Origin: Phycisphaerales bacterium
GTDB taxonomy: Bacteria > Planctomycetota > Phycisphaerae > Phycisphaerales > SM1A02
Reading direction: 5' to 3'
Length of the DNA stretch: 64,000 bases
Assembly (NCBI GenBank): GCA_009691705.1
Contig: SIAR01000007.1
Span: 1 to 64,000 of the forward strand
Positions 16,636 through 24,635 of the stretch are shown one piece after another (positions within the stretch are counted from its first letter, which is position 1; the number at the start of each line of letters is the position of its first letter). The position numbers and the translations under genes are program-made. The notes under the pieces were generated by a model, which saw only the letters and a list, made by a program, of their open reading frames with translations, did no database searches and was not told the DNA's origin.

Positions 16636-18720
16636 ATGAAACTGCGAACTAAATTGAAGTGCGCAACGGTGGTCACCGCGGTGAGCGCCACCATCGTCCT
16701 GTGCGTCGCGAGTTACTGGTTTGCGCGCGCCAGATTCAAAGATCTCATGGAGGCGCAGGTTCGTGCCGTTGCCGTCACAGTCGCGGCTGGGGTTCGACCA
16801 ACAGCGCTGGCATCGGTTACGGGTTTGCAAAGCATTGGCACTCCTGACTACGAAGAACTTCAGCACTTTCTGCAGCAAGTGCAAGCCGACAACAGCACTA
16901 GCGAGTTTCCGTTTCAGTTTGTGTATCTGATGGTTCCAACGACCCACGGCGCGACAACAGGCTTTGATTTCGCGGTTGATTCAACCCAGCGACTTCTCGA
17001 GACGGGAGAGAAAAATCCAGAATGGGATGGTCCGGGCGAACCCTTCAACGCCCATTCAGCGGATGGCGGGAGCGCGCTTATCGAATCGCGGTTTGTCAGC
17101 GCGCGATATCTGCACGACCGACTTGGCGAGTGGCTTTCGGGGTATGCATCAATTCGAGCCCTAGACGGCAGCCTCGTTGGACTCGCTGGCGTCGACATCG
17201 ATCACAACAAGATTCTTAGGCAGTTGAATTTGCTCTTGATGCTCGCGGTGGTGGTCTCGCTGGTCTGCGCGACGGTTGTCTACTTCACGGTAGATGAGCT
17301 CGTTGATCGATTTCTTCTACCGCTCACGCGCATGGGGGCCTTTGTGCGCGAGGTTGGAGAAGGACGTTTCGATGCGCGGCTCGATGTTGAGACTGCCAGT
17401 GAGTTTGGTGCAGTGAGCAGTGATCTCAACGCAATGGCGCAGAGCCTTGGATGTCGCGAGCAGCTCGCGCGGCAGAACACTGCCTTGGCGATCGATGTCG
17501 AGCGCAAGCGCGAGACTCTCCACGCAATTTTAGGAGTTGATGCGAGTTTGAACGAGGTACAAGACATGGACATCCTGATGGAGCGCATCCTCGGTGATGC
17601 AAGGCGGCTTTTGGGTTGCGACGCGGGTAGCGTGATGCTTCGCGAAGGCGACGAACTCGTGCTGAACTACGTGCAGAACGACACCATCGATGCCGCGCAT
17701 CAACGCCAGCAGCGTCGAGAGATTCAGAACGTGCGCATTCCAGTCAATGGCGGCAGCATCGCGGGCTACGCAGCGTTCACTGGACAGGCGATCGTGATCG
17801 ACGATGCCTATCGAATTCCAAATGATCGCCCGTATCACTTCAATCGTTCGGTAGATGACGCAAGCGGATACCGCACCCACGCGATCCTGGCCTTGCCACT
17901 GCGGACATCGACCGGCAAGAATGTGGGAGTGTTGCAGTTGTTGAATCCACTCGATAGGTCGGGAGTGGCGCGGACGGGCTTCACAACCGAAGAGGTCGAG
18001 ACACTCAGTCACTTCGGATCTGCCGCGGCAGTCGCCCTCGAACGGACCGCGCTCACCCGCTCGATTGTCTTGCGCATGATTAGCATGGCCGAGTTGCGCG
18101 ATCCCAACGAGACGGCGGCGCACGTCAAGCGCGTTGCCGACTATTCAGTGATTCTGTACGAGGCGTGGGCGCGTCGGTACGAAGTCGGGTTAGCAGAGAT
18201 TCAACGACAGCGCGACATTCTGAAGTTCGCCGCGATGCTGCACGATGTTGGAAAGGTCGGGATTGCAGATTCGGTGCTCAAGAAACCTGGACGACTGACC
18301 GCCGAGGAGTACACGATCATGCAGCAACACTGCCGCATCGGTGCCGACCTCTTCAAAGGTCGCGAGTCGGTGCTCGACAACGCCTGTCTCGAGGTTGCGC
18401 TGCACCACCACCAACGCTGGGATGGTGCGGGGTATCCGGGGATCGTTGATGTCGGCGAAAAGCCTGCGAGTAGCGCTGCGGTGGGAGGCGAGCCCGCAGC
18501 GATGAAGGGGGATGCGATTCCTCTCTTCGCTCGAATTGTCGCCGTCGCCGATGTCTTTGACGCGTTGAGTTCGAAGCGACAGTACAAAGAGTCGTGGCCG
18601 GAAGAGCGGGTGATCACAGAAATGCGCGTGAATGCGGGTAGGCAGTTCGATCCTGAATTGATCGAGATCTTGCTCGAGAACATGGTCCAGTTTCGCGCCG
18701 TGGCCGCCCGCTATGCCTAA
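16636..18720 (+). CDS. Membrane HD-GYP phosphodiesterase with sensor, HAMP and GAF domains
   Basis: Predicted cyclic-di-GMP phosphodiesterase, 694 residues. Layout: membrane segment (10-33), extracytoplasmic sensor region (about 35-195), second membrane segment (197-218), HAMP (219-280), GAF (295-475), HD-GYP (480-690). The catalytic part is complete: LHDVGKVG, QQHCRIGADL, LHHHQRWDGAGYPG and ARIVAVADVFDALSSKRQYK. The frame is open into the tRNA, so the ATG at 16636 is chosen because it is the first after the tRNA and leads straight into the signal anchor. No ribosome site or good -10 precedes it, so it may be made from the tRNA-Thr transcript after 3' processing. Confidence 0.9.
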   Translation: MKLRTKLKCATVVTAVSATIVLCVASYWFARARFKDLMEAQVRAVAVTVAAGVRPTALASVTGLQSIGTPDYEELQHFLQQVQADNSTSEFPFQFVYLMVPTTHGATTGFDFAVDSTQRLLETGEKNPEWDGPGEPFNAHSADGGSALIESRFVSARYLHDRLGEWLSGYASIRALDGSLVGLAGVDIDHNKILRQLNLLLMLAVVVSLVCATVVYFTVDELVDRFLLPLTRMGAFVREVGEGRFDARLDVETASEFGAVSSDLNAMAQSLGCREQLARQNTALAIDVERKRETLHAILGVDASLNEVQDMDILMERILGDARRLLGCDAGSVMLREGDELVLNYVQNDTIDAAHQRQQRREIQNVRIPVNGGSIAGYAAFTGQAIVIDDAYRIPNDRPYHFNRSVDDASGYRTHAILALPLRTSTGKNVGVLQLLNPLDRSGVARTGFTTEEVETLSHFGSAAAVALERTALTRSIVLRMISMAELRDPNETAAHVKRVADYSVILYEAWARRYEVGLAEIQRQRDILKFAAMLHDVGKVGIADSVLKKPGRLTAEEYTIMQQHCRIGADLFKGRESVLDNACLEVALHHHQRWDGAGYPGIVDVGEKPASSAAVGGEPAAMKGDAIPLFARIVAVADVFDALSSKRQYKESWPEERVITEMRVNAGRQFDPELIEILLENMVQFRAVAARYA

Positions 18721-18743
18721 GCGCCCCGTTCGATCGAGACTTC

Positions 18744-18749
18744 TACGAT
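18744..18749 (+). promoter_or_regulatory. Candidate -10 TACGAT of the metal ABC importer operon
   Basis: It overlaps an ATG at 18748 and ends 7 nt before the next in-frame ATG at 18757. It therefore supports 18757 as the true start and excludes 18748. Confidence 0.45.
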
Positions 18750-18756
18750 GGCACCC

Positions 18757-19734
18757 ATGATCGCTCTCTCAACTGCTTGGATCGCTGCCGCCATCGCGGG
18801 ACAAGCGGTGCCAGTACAGCCCCAAGTTCCAAGCGCTCCGCTCAAAGTCGTCGCTGCCAATCCAGTAGTCACCGACATCTTGCGCAGTGTTGGTGGTGGC
18901 GATATCGAACTGGTCGTGGTGGGAGCGGGGGGCGATCCCCACCACTACGAACCCACGCCAGCCGATGCAAAGCAGATTGCCAGTGCAGACTTGGTGGTGC
19001 AATTCGGGCTCGGTCTCGATCTTGCTCTGGCGAGATTGCACGCGTCAACCGAGTCGAAGGGGAGGCTTCTGGTCGTCGCGGATGGGCTGGGAACACAAAC
19101 GAGTGGACACACGCATGACCACGAGCATGATCATGCGGGTGAGATCCACGGTGGGCACGACGCGCCCGCCGCCAACAAGTCCGAGTCGAGCGGGGTCGAT
19201 CCACACATCTGGCATGATCCGACGAAGGTGCAGATTCTCAACGTCCGGTTGTGCGCGGCACTCGTTGCACTGCGTCCGCAACTCGCTGAAACGTTTGGTG
19301 CCAGAAGCCGCGCCCTCGACGCGCAACTCGCGCAACTCAACCAGTGGATCAAGGCGCAAGTGCAAGCGCTTGCCGCGGCGAAGCGCGTGATCGCCACGAC
19401 CCACGATGGCCTTCGTTACTTCGCAGATCGCTACGGACTTCAAGTGATTGGCATCGAGATGATGAGCGGAAAAATTTCGCAGACCGATCCATCACCAAAG
19501 GAATTGCTAAAGATGGTGCAGGCGCTGCAGGCGGCCAAGTGCGCCGTGGTCTTTGGCGACTCGGCGCATCCATCACGGGTCGCGGCCACGGTCGCACGCG
19601 AAGCAAATGTTCGGCTGGTTGAAAGTCTGCGCCTCGACGGGCTCGCGCAACCTCCGGCAGTCGAAGCGGGTAAGGCGTATCTTGAAACGATGCGCGCGAA
19701 CGTCAAGACCATCGTCGAGGCACTCAACGAGTGA
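18757..19734 (+). CDS. znuA: Zinc/manganese ABC importer, substrate-binding protein
   Basis: Periplasmic metal-capture protein of the TroA/ZnuA cluster A-I family, 325 residues with an N-terminal signal peptide. The metal ligands expected of the family are visible: GGDPHHYEPTP near residue 68, a His/Asp-rich loop HTHDHEHDH (about 117-125) typical of zinc-specific members, HIWHDPTK, and DSAHPSR near the C-terminus. It is first in a three-gene operon with ATPase and permease. The His-rich loop favours zinc, but manganese cannot be excluded. Confidence 0.88.
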   Translation: MIALSTAWIAAAIAGQAVPVQPQVPSAPLKVVAANPVVTDILRSVGGGDIELVVVGAGGDPHHYEPTPADAKQIASADLVVQFGLGLDLALARLHASTESKGRLLVVADGLGTQTSGHTHDHEHDHAGEIHGGHDAPAANKSESSGVDPHIWHDPTKVQILNVRLCAALVALRPQLAETFGARSRALDAQLAQLNQWIKAQVQALAAAKRVIATTHDGLRYFADRYGLQVIGIEMMSGKISQTDPSPKELLKMVQALQAAKCAVVFGDSAHPSRVAATVAREANVRLVESLRLDGLAQPPAVEAGKAYLETMRANVKTIVEALNE

Positions 19735-20465
19735 AGTTGGAGTGGCTCGCATACGGCGGTCGCCACTTGCACGCGCCCGATCCAGCCGCGCCCGCGCTGC
19801 AGGTGCGCGATCTTGCGGTGGGGTATCCCGGAAGCGAAAAACCCGTGCTTTCTGGGGTAAATTTCACCCTACCCATTGGATCGCGCCTCGCCCTGGTGGG
19901 TGCCAATGGTTCGGGAAAGAGCACGCTATTGAAGACAATCGCAGGACTGCTTCCTTGCCGGTCGGGTGCGATTGCAGTCTTTGGGTTGAAGGTGCGGGCG
20001 TGCCATCACCGAACTTCGTACTTGCCGCAGCGCGAAGAGATAAGTTGGAACTTTCCAGTCACTGTCGAGCGATTTGTGCTCGGCGGTCGGTATGTGCACT
20101 GCGGATGGCTGACGAGTCCTGATGCCACTGACCACGCCGTCGTTGCCGAGACGCTCGACCAACTCGACATCACTTCTATTGCGAAGAACCCAATCGACCA
20201 ACTCTCTGGTGGACAGCAACAGCGGGTAATGCTCGCGCGTGCCCTCGCCCAGGGTTCAGACTTGCTGCTGCTAGACGAACCACTCAACGCAGTCGATGGG
20301 GCGACGCGGTCGCTCGTGGGTGATGTGCTCGCGCGGCTGCAGCGCGAAGGGAAGTCAATGATCGTCTCGACGCACGATGTTGGAACACATGATCAGCCAT
20401 TTGATCGAGTGCTGACGCTCGAGCATGGTCGGGTGCGGGAGGTCAACAATGAGAGTGCTCGCTGA
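19731..20465 (+). CDS. znuC: Zinc/manganese ABC importer, ATPase
   Basis: ATP-hydrolysing subunit, 244 residues. Walker A is GANGSGKST (about residue 63), the ABC signature is LSGGQQQRV, and Walker B is LLLLDEPLN followed by the H-loop STHD. It starts with a GTG that overlaps the stop of the binding-protein gene (GTGA). An N-terminal stretch of about 20 residues precedes the usual start of the nucleotide-binding domain. Confidence 0.92.
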   Translation: MKLEWLAYGGRHLHAPDPAAPALQVRDLAVGYPGSEKPVLSGVNFTLPIGSRLALVGANGSGKSTLLKTIAGLLPCRSGAIAVFGLKVRACHHRTSYLPQREEISWNFPVTVERFVLGGRYVHCGWLTSPDATDHAVVAETLDQLDITSIAKNPIDQLSGGQQQRVMLARALAQGSDLLLLDEPLNAVDGATRSLVGDVLARLQREGKSMIVSTHDVGTHDQPFDRVLTLEHGRVREVNNESAR

Positions 20466-21306
20466 ATCGACGGGCGCGCTCTGCGCCAACTTCATCATGG
20501 AACCCTGGGCGATGGGATTTATGCGCATGGGCCTCGGCGCAGCGCTCGTTGCGGGACTTTCGTGCGCGCTGCTCGGCGTGTACGTGGTCTATCGCCGGCT
20601 CGCATTCGCGGGTGAGGCGATGTCGCACACAACGCTGCCCGGGCTAGTCGTCGCCCAAATGCACGGATTCAGTCTGGCGGCTGGCGCGCTTGCAAGCAAT
20701 GTCATCGCAGCAATCGGCATCAACATTCTCTCGTCGGGAATGGCGCGCCGCCGCGGAGTGCGCGAAGATGCCGCGATCGGCGTGGTCTTCACTGGAATGT
20801 TCGCGCTCGGCGTGATTTTGATGAGTTTCGCGGGCAATCGGAGTGATTTTCTTCACCTGCTCTTTGGAAACATCCTTTCTGTCACGCGCGGAGATCTATG
20901 GTTCATGATCGGGGCGGGGTTCACAATCGTTGCAACGCTCTTGTTGCTGCATAAAGAACTCGAACTCAGTTCATACGACGCGCACTACGCAGACCTGATT
21001 GGGATCGGCTCTGGCCGGTTGCGACTCGTTATTCTCACACTCGTCGCTCTGGCAGTCGTTTCAGGAGTGCAAGTTGTCGGGGTGATTCTCACAAGCGCGT
21101 TACTGATTACTCCTGCGGCCACAGCCGCGCTGTTCGCCCGACGTCTGGTACCGATGCTGTTTCTCTCGGTCGCAATCTCGTGGAGTGCGATCATCACGGG
21201 GCTCTATCTCTCGTACTACTGCTCGCTGCCACCCGGGGCAGCGATCGTCGCCCTCGCAAGTCTCATCTTTGTCGCCGCGTGGGTGTGGCGGCGCGTCTTC
21301 GGCTAA
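20449..21306 (+). CDS. znuB: Zinc/manganese ABC importer, permease
   Basis: Polytopic membrane subunit of the ABC-3 family, 285 residues with about eight to nine hydrophobic segments. VYRRLAFAGEAMSHTTLPG near residue 55 is the characteristic conserved cytoplasmic loop. The ATG at 20449 is preferred because GGGAGG sits 6 nt before it; the ATG at 20497 (MEPWAMGFM) aligns better with the usual N-terminus but has no ribosome site. With 20449 the gene overlaps the ATPase gene by 17 nt. Confidence 0.9.
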   Translation: MRVLAESTGALCANFIMEPWAMGFMRMGLGAALVAGLSCALLGVYVVYRRLAFAGEAMSHTTLPGLVVAQMHGFSLAAGALASNVIAAIGINILSSGMARRRGVREDAAIGVVFTGMFALGVILMSFAGNRSDFLHLLFGNILSVTRGDLWFMIGAGFTIVATLLLLHKELELSSYDAHYADLIGIGSGRLRLVILTLVALAVVSGVQVVGVILTSALLITPAATAALFARRLVPMLFLSVAISWSAIITGLYLSYYCSLPPGAAIVALASLIFVAAWVWRRVFG

Positions 21307-21326
21307 ACCAATCTACAAAAAAACAA

Positions 21327-21357
21327 CCGCCGTCCTCGGGGAGACCAGGGACGGCGG
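21327..21357 (-). terminator. Rho-independent terminator
   Basis: CCGCCGTCC (21327-21335) and GGACGGCGG (21349-21357) make a perfect 9-bp stem. Read on the minus strand, it is followed directly by TTGTTTTTTT. It lies about 50 nt after the stop of the sorting-tail gene at 21408 and should end the leftward transcript. Confidence 0.75.
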
Positions 21358-21407
21358 CCGATGCCAGGAAGAGCACAAGGCACTTCCCAACGCTTGTGAA
21401 AAGGGAA

Positions 21408-22094
21408 TTAGGCGCGGCGACGGCGAGCGGTGAGCCCTGCGAATCCGAGCAGCGCAAGCGCGCCAGGGGCTGGTACTCCAATCGTGTACTGCACGTTGCC
21501 CGAGAAGAGCGGGCTTGTCGTACCGAACGCTGCGTAGCCGACGTTGAGCTGACCCTTGTATATCGTCTCACCCGCAGCGAGACGAGCAATCTGCATGACC
21601 TTGATCTTCAGGGTCGTGCCCGCGAGGTTTTGTGAAGATGGGGTGCTGTCATACCAACCTGAGAGATTGACAATGCCGGTGTTGACCATGCTGCCGCCCA
21701 CGTTGTGGCCGTATGGCTCGGTGAATCCGGGGTCGAGCGCAACTGGACCTGGGGCGCCGATCGCAACGAATGAGTCGGATGGGATGCCTGCGGCATTGTT
21801 CCATGTCTGTGACCAGGCGCCGGTTGCGCCGAAGACATCGGCGTAGCCGTCGCCGTCAGTGTCGATATTGCCAAAGGCGTTGTCGGTGTGAAGCGCGTTC
21901 ATCGTTCCAGAGATGTTCATCGTGTCGAAGACATTCAAGAGGCGATCGTTTGAGACGGTGAAGTTTGCGAAGATCGAATAGACATTGCGTCCAGTCGCGG
22001 CGTGGAAGGCAGTCTCAATAGTCAAGCTAGTAAAGGTTGCCGAAGCGGTCGAAGTGATGAGCGCGGTGGCTCCCAGTAGTGTGAAAGTTTTCAT
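21408..22094 (-). CDS. Secreted protein with PEP-CTERM-like sorting tail, paralogue 1
   Basis: A 228-residue exported protein. Signal peptide MKTFTLLGATALITSTASA, a single unassigned extracellular domain, then VPAPGALALLGFAGLTARRRRA at the C-terminus (PAPGA motif, hydrophobic segment, Arg cluster). This tripartite tail is typical of PEP-CTERM-type sorted proteins in Phycisphaerae. DTDGDGYADVFG near residue 85 resembles a calcium-binding loop. It is the last gene of a four-paralogue cluster and ends at the terminator at 21327. The frame is open upstream, but the signal peptide fixes the start. TAGGAG lies 10 nt before it. Function is unknown. Confidence 0.85.
   Translation of the reverse strand: MKTFTLLGATALITSTASATFTSLTIETAFHAATGRNVYSIFANFTVSNDRLLNVFDTMNISGTMNALHTDNAFGNIDTDGDGYADVFGATGAWSQTWNNAAGIPSDSFVAIGAPGPVALDPGFTEPYGHNVGGSMVNTGIVNLSGWYDSTPSSQNLAGTTLKIKVMQIARLAAGETIYKGQLNVGYAAFGTTSPLFSGNVQYTIGVPAPGALALLGFAGLTARRRRA
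21597..21652. repeat. 56-bp direct repeat, copy 1
   Basis: Identical to 23047-23102 within paralogue 3. It begins gaccttgatcttcagggtcg. Flanking sequence is also nearly the same, marking recent duplication or gene conversion between the two genes. Paralogue 2 carries a diverged version near 22337-22392. Confidence 0.85.
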
Positions 22095-22158
22095 TGAAAT
22101 GAATCTCCTAAGAATTGTGAAATTGTGAGTTGTGAGGTTGACAGAGTTGATGAGAGAA

Positions 22159-22803
22159 TTACTTACGACGGCGAGACGAGAGTCCAGCGAGTGAGAGCAG
22201 TGCAAGCGCGCCTGGAGCTGGAATCGTGAACGACCCACTTCCAAATTGCGCAGTTGTTGTGCCGAATGCGGCGTAGCCGACAGTGACGTTCGCGGTGTAA
22301 GCCGTCTCACCTGCAGCGAGACGAGCAATCTGCATGATCTTGATCTTCAGGGTCGCGCCCGCGAGGTTTTGTGATCCTGGGGTGCTGTCGTACCAACCCG
22401 ATCCGTTGGCGATGCTGGCGCTGACGTATGGGCCGGTGAATCCAGGGTCGAGAGCCACTGGACCTGGTGTGCCGATCATGACGAATGAGTCAGATGGGAT
22501 GCCAGCGGCAGTGTTCCACGTCTGTGACCAGGCGCCGGTTGCGCCGAAGACATCGGGGTAGCCGTCGCCATCAGTATCGACATCGCCGAAGGCGTTGTCG
22601 GTGTGCAGCGCGCTCATCGTGCCCGAGACGTTTGTGAAGTCGAAGGCGTTGACGATGCGATCGTTTGAGGCGGTGAAGTTCGCGAAGATCGAATAGACGC
22701 TGCGGTTGCCGTTGGTGGCGCGTTCCCAGCTGACGTTGGTAAACGTCGCAGAGGCCGTCGAAGTGATGAGCGCGGTGGCTCCCAGTAGTAGATACGTTTT
22801 CAT
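22159..22803 (-). CDS. Secreted protein with PEP-CTERM-like sorting tail, paralogue 2
   Basis: A 214-residue paralogue of its neighbours. It begins MKTYLLLGATALITSTASA and ends IPAPGALALLSLAGLSSRRRK. The central domain shares RSVYSIFANF, SGTMSALHTDNAFGDVDTDGDGY, SQTWNTAAGIPSDSF and KIMQIARLAAGETAY with paralogues 1 and 3, at high identity. AAGGAAGAG precedes the ATG by 5 nt. It is separated by 63-64 nt from the paralogues on both sides. No catalytic motif is visible; a structural or surface role is a guess. Confidence 0.85.
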   Translation of the reverse strand: MKTYLLLGATALITSTASATFTNVSWERATNGNRSVYSIFANFTASNDRIVNAFDFTNVSGTMSALHTDNAFGDVDTDGDGYPDVFGATGAWSQTWNTAAGIPSDSFVMIGTPGPVALDPGFTGPYVSASIANGSGWYDSTPGSQNLAGATLKIKIMQIARLAAGETAYTANVTVGYAAFGTTTAQFGSGSFTIPAPGALALLSLAGLSSRRRK

Positions 22804-22866
22804 TGATGCTCTTCCTTTTCAGATAGTGATGTGATGAAATGATGCGATGCGTGAGTCATAGGTTTG

Positions 22867-23565
22867 TTAGTTGCGGCGGCGGCGCGCGATGAGTCCTGCG
22901 AAGCCAAGCAGTGCGATGGCGCCGGGAGCGGGAATCGTGAACTGACCGACCCCGAAGAGCGGGGTTGTCGTACCGAACGCTGCGTAGCCGACGTTGAACC
23001 GACCCGTGTAAGCCGTCTCACCCGCAGCGAGACGAGCAATCTGCAAGACCTTGATCTTCAGGGTCGTGCCCGCGAGGTTTTGTGAAGATGGGGTGCTGTC
23101 ATGCCAACCTGAGCCGTTGGCGATGCCGGCGCTGAAGTATGGGTAGGTTAATCCGGGGTCGAGCGCAGCTGGACCAGGTGTGCCGATCACAACGAATGAG
23201 TCAGTTGTGGTGCCTGCGGCATTGCTCAACGTCGGTGACCAGGAGCCCGTCATGCCAAAGATGTCGGCGTAGCCGTCGCCGTCAGTGTCGATATCACCAA
23301 AGGCGTTGTCGTTGTGAAGCGCGTTCATCGTGCCCGAGACGTTCCAGTAGTCGAAGACACTCAAGATTCGATCGTTTGAGACGGTGAAGTTTGCGTAGAT
23401 CGAATAGACGTTGCGAGGACCTGTCGTAGGTCCGTTCGGTGGGCAATCCAAAGTCGAAGGGGCGTAGACGACGTTTTGTACAACCGTAACACTCAAGTTG
23501 GTAAAGGCTGCCGAAGCGGTCGAAGTGATGAGCGCGGTGGCTCCCAGTAGCGCGAAGGTTTTCAT
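22867..23565 (-). CDS. Secreted protein with PEP-CTERM-like sorting tail, paralogue 3
   Basis: A 232-residue paralogue. It has the signal peptide MKTFALLGATALITSTASA, an extra loop with two Cys positions around residues 30-48 (PSTLDCPPNG) missing from paralogues 1 and 2, and a tail IPAPGAIALLGFAGLIARRRRN. The ATG overlaps the stop of paralogue 4 by 4 nt, so translation is probably coupled. The signal peptide shows the start; a much longer frame extends upstream and is rejected. Confidence 0.85.
   Translation of the reverse strand: MKTFALLGATALITSTASAAFTNLSVTVVQNVVYAPSTLDCPPNGPTTGPRNVYSIYANFTVSNDRILSVFDYWNVSGTMNALHNDNAFGDIDTDGDGYADIFGMTGSWSPTLSNAAGTTTDSFVVIGTPGPAALDPGLTYPYFSAGIANGSGWHDSTPSSQNLAGTTLKIKVLQIARLAAGETAYTGRFNVGYAAFGTTTPLFGVGQFTIPAPGAIALLGFAGLIARRRRN
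23047..23102. repeat. 56-bp direct repeat, copy 2
   Basis: Exact match to 21597-21652. It encodes the conserved DSTPSSQNLAGTTLKIKV segment on the minus strand. Confidence 0.85.
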
Positions 23566-24254
23566 AGCCGCGAGCCTCGGGAAGATTGTGAGCGGCGGCG
23601 GCGCGCGATGAGTCCTGCGAAGCCAAGCAGTGCGATGGCGCCGGGAGCGGGAACGGTGAACTGTTGATTCCAGGTGAACATCGGACTCGATGCGCCTGAC
23701 AATTTCCAGCCGATGCTGGCCGTCGCGGTGTAACCACCCGCTGTGCCTGGATTCAGACTCTCGCCCGCAATCTGCATGATCATGATGCGCCACTGGCCGT
23801 TCACAAAGTGACCGCTGTCGGCACGAATATCAACCCCTGGATTGTTCGTAAACCAGCCAGCATCGTGGGGAATTGCACCAACGGTGCCAGCACCGATCCC
23901 CCAGTTCGGATCGAGCGAAGTGCCCATCGCCATCGTGTCAAGGCGACCGGTGATCGTCACAAACGAATCGTTGAAGTAATCGGGGTCAGAGATGGCAATG
24001 GGTTGCCACGTTCCACCGCCAGTGTCGTGGTGTTGGACGCCAGCCATCGATCCTCCCGTGATGCGGTGATCGAAGATGTTGAGCAAGACATCGCTGGCAT
24101 TGTTGCTCGTCGCATAGACGCGCCAAATGTGTCGGCCGCCCATCGTGCCGTAGTACGAACTTGTTATTCCAGTGAATGAGGCGCTGGCCGTTGCGGCAGT
24201 GAAACCCGCTGCAGTCGCAGCGATTCCAAGAAGTCGGTTGGATGTGAAGTTCAT
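23562..24254 (-). CDS. Secreted protein with PEP-CTERM-like tail, divergent paralogue 4 with C-terminal extension
   Basis: A 230-residue exported protein with an Ala/Thr-rich signal peptide (residues 1-26). The domain differs from paralogues 1-3 except at the C-terminus, where VPAPGAIALLGFAGLIARRRR is nearly identical to paralogue 3. Unusually it does not stop after the Arg cluster but continues SQSSRGSRL into the overlap with the next gene. AGGGA lies 6 nt before the ATG. It is probably the first gene of the cluster. Confidence 0.8.
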   Translation of the reverse strand: MNFTSNRLLGIAATAAGFTAATASASFTGITSSYYGTMGGRHIWRVYATSNNASDVLLNIFDHRITGGSMAGVQHHDTGGGTWQPIAISDPDYFNDSFVTITGRLDTMAMGTSLDPNWGIGAGTVGAIPHDAGWFTNNPGVDIRADSGHFVNGQWRIMIMQIAGESLNPGTAGGYTATASIGWKLSGASSPMFTWNQQFTVPAPGAIALLGFAGLIARRRRSQSSRGSRL

Positions 24255-24635
24255 CTTGTCCCTTTCTCTTTCGAAAAGGACTTGAGCAGTTCTGGCCGAG
24301 AGATAACTCAGAGGCGCAAGTCTTTCACTCGCCCTTCGAAGCTCTCGGACAGAATTCTCGTACCCTTTTCTTTCAGCCCTAACTCAACTCGATTCGGAAC
24401 CACTCCGATCGTGTTGCGCTTTCAGATTGCATCCAAAACCGATCAATGCAAATCGGTTGCACAAAAATTAAAAAAGTTCGTCAGCAGCGACTGCTGGCTA
24501 GCGGTTGCGAATGCCGCAAAAACACGCTGAAATCGATGATTTGTGTGCACTCAGGAACTGGCCGAGGCGCGAAAAACTTTTTTTTAGAGGAACCGCTAGG
24601 TGCCGTGCTTCGAAGCCGCACGGCGCAGTTTCGAC
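24255..24635. other. 381-nt intergenic region upstream of the sorting-tail cluster
   Basis: No gene was supported here. The stretch is AT-richer than its surroundings, with AAAAATTAAAAAAG near 24466 and AAAAACTTTTTTTT near 24573. GCCGTGC (24602-24608) pairs with GCACGGC (24618-24624), a 7-bp stem 11 nt past the end of the leftward sulfotransferase-like gene. It lacks a following T-run. The promoter of the four-paralogue cluster should lie here, but no convincing -10/-35 pair was identified. Confidence 0.5.

Noticed and set aside
21408-24254. Tandem repeats as a CRISPR array or mobile element
   Set aside because: The repeats lie inside coding sequence of paralogous genes, at irregular spacing, and have no terminal inverted repeats or transposase.
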